From positions 1 through 64,000 of the forward strand of contig JADJAL010000019.1 of assembly GCA_016704305.1 (NCBI GenBank): a stretch of 64,000 nt of DNA, given 5' to 3'. Below the pieces are notes generated by a model, which saw nothing but the letters and a program-made list of their open reading frames with translations, had not been told where the DNA came from and made no database searches. The DNA is from Haliea sp. GTDB taxonomy: Bacteria; Pseudomonadota; Gammaproteobacteria; Pseudomonadales; Halieaceae. Below are positions 62,981 through 64,000 of this stretch, one piece after another (positions within the stretch are counted from its first letter, which is position 1; each line of letters starts with the position of its first letter). Made by a program: the position numbers and the translations under genes.

Positions 62981-64000
62981 TTACTCGTCGCTGGCGGGGG
63001 CGCGGCCTGGCGCAGTCACTGATATTGGCCTCTATCGCATCCAGGAAGCCATACATGTCCAGTATCGTCTCGGCGGCGGGATCACTGGTTTTGCCCTTGA
63101 GGTCGCCGGTGATCTTGCCCTGCGCCACGGTCTCGATCAGCGCCTCTTTCAGTGCGCAGGAATAGCCGATCAGCGCGTCGTTATTCTCGCGTTGCGCCAG
63201 CGTCTCCAGTGCGTTGGCCAGCGCGTAGATCAGCGCCGAGGAATTGAACACCGCGTCGCGGCCCTCGCTCGCGATGTATTTCAGGTACAGGTCGTGCGCG
63301 GTGCCGTGCGGCGCCTCGTACAGCATTGTGCCTTCCTTGCTCTCAATGATGGAGCTGGCGGTCGCCAGGCTGCCACCGAGCGCCGCCGAGATATCGGAGA
63401 AGATATCGCCGTCCAGGTTCTGCGCCGGATACAGCGCATTGCGCGGTGGATCGGTGATCATCTTCTTCAACTGGCTGGAGGGACGCATGATCATGAACGA
63501 CGGCGGGCGCACCCCGGATGTTGCCAGCGCATGCCGTGCGTCGGTGATCACCGTGCTGAATACCTCGTCGTACTGCATGTACTCGCGCTTGAGGCCGAAG
63601 TACACCTCCTTGTCCTTTTTCGAGGCGTCGCGAAAGACCTGGCTCACCCAGTCGGTAATGGCCTGCTTGTCGTTGGACATCAGCAGCACAGGGTCATTCC
63701 TTTTCACGGTGCGCGCGTGTTTCTCCTGCCCATCGACAATCACCTTGATGATGCCGTCTTCCGGCACCGGCATGTTGAAACTGCCGTACTGGTCGCCGCC
63801 GCCCGCGCTCATGCGCGACAGCGAGACGTGGTGCTTGCGCGACGGAATGCCGTAGATTTTCAGTTTCCCCACCAGCTTGAACAGCTTGCGCCCGGTGGTG
63901 TTGTCCGGCACGCCCCACAGCGCGCGCTCGGGTGGATTGGCGACGATGCGCGCCGCCTGCGCGTCGATCAGTTCGTAGTGGTATTGCAACCCCGCCGCAT
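62981..64000 (-). CDS. Isocitrate/isopropylmalate dehydrogenase-family protein, partial at window edge
   Basis: C-terminal part of an NAD(P)-dependent isocitrate-dehydrogenase-type enzyme. NLDGDIFSDISAALGGSLATA, LYEAPHGTAHDLYLKYIAS and NSSALIYALANALETLAQRE correspond to the metal- and cofactor-binding segments of the family. KREYMQYDEVFSTVITDARH lies upstream. The frame is open to base 64000, so the N-terminus is outside the window. The uninterrupted frame runs to 62892 through 30 Arg/Pro-rich residues; a single indel near 63020 would instead give an end reading SVTAPGRAPASDE with its stop at 62981, just clear of the permease gene. Confidence 0.75.

Overview
The window looks like the chromosome of a marine gammaproteobacterium, probably a Halieaceae/Cellvibrionales-type organism. 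This is inferred from gene content: ectoine hydroxylase, a neutral ceramidase, many small-molecule oxidoreductases and sulfated-glycan genes. No rRNA or ribosomal marker is present to settle it. The flanks are G+C rich; the middle (about 19-53 kb) is visibly richer in A+T, carries insertion-sequence debris and has the content of a genomic island.

0-18.6 kb, metabolic flank: the end of ectD (frame-disrupted), an Old Yellow Enzyme/dienoyl-CoA-reductase-like flavoprotein, an AraC-type regulator, a small membrane protein with an SDR, a CHASE-PAS-GGDEF-EAL protein, a Rieske oxygenase translationally coupled to a molybdopterin oxidoreductase, a secreted neutral ceramidase, an AbiEi/AbiEii-type toxin-antitoxin pair with a palindromic operator, an MFS permease and a Ca/Na antiporter.

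18.6-23.5 kb, island edge: a HigBA-like toxin-antitoxin pair with its own palindrome, a complete IS3-family element with 3-bp target duplications, a decayed YadA-head-repeat gene (51-bp repeats, nonsense codon), a GT9-like glycosyltransferase and an IS110 N-terminal remnant.

23.5-37 kb, the most interesting locus: one long, mostly overlapping operon with a PF14907-type nucleotidyltransferase, GT2, a PqqD/RRE protein with a distinctive C-terminal tail, an HPr-kinase-like P-loop kinase, a TPR-sulfotransferase, TPR-glycosyltransferases, a GT4, an ABC exporter, a second and apparently catalytically dead nucleotidyltransferase, and a DXD glycosyltransferase. It combines modules known from lasso-peptide tailoring and HPr-rel-A loci with glycan assembly and sulfation, but has no asparagine synthetase, transglutaminase-like peptidase or exosortase. 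A convergent gene (37-39 kb) may fuse an RRE-like domain to a GT-A enzyme.

39-51.6 kb: a Wzx-type polysaccharide locus with a GT-C-like membrane protein, a secreted beta-propeller, a flippase, two sulfotransferases, GT2s, a WecG/TagA enzyme and a WcaJ-type initiating sugar-phosphate transferase. 51.6-53.2 kb is a junk zone (ISL3 remnant, truncated transglutaminase, HNH fragment) ending at tRNA-Arg(ACG), a plausible island boundary.

53.2-64 kb, metabolic flank: TauD/TfdA dioxygenase, class II aldolase, small envelope proteins, a luciferase-like oxidoreductase, an Ala-rich lipoprotein, a YebC-family protein, a MacAB-like ABC system with two permeases, and the end of an isocitrate-dehydrogenase-family gene.

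A recurring oddity is that at least fifteen clearly recognisable genes are split by single-base indels or one stop, with both halves still well conserved. This could be recent pseudogenisation, but sequencing or assembly error is at least as likely, so these genes are listed as disrupted across their full span.
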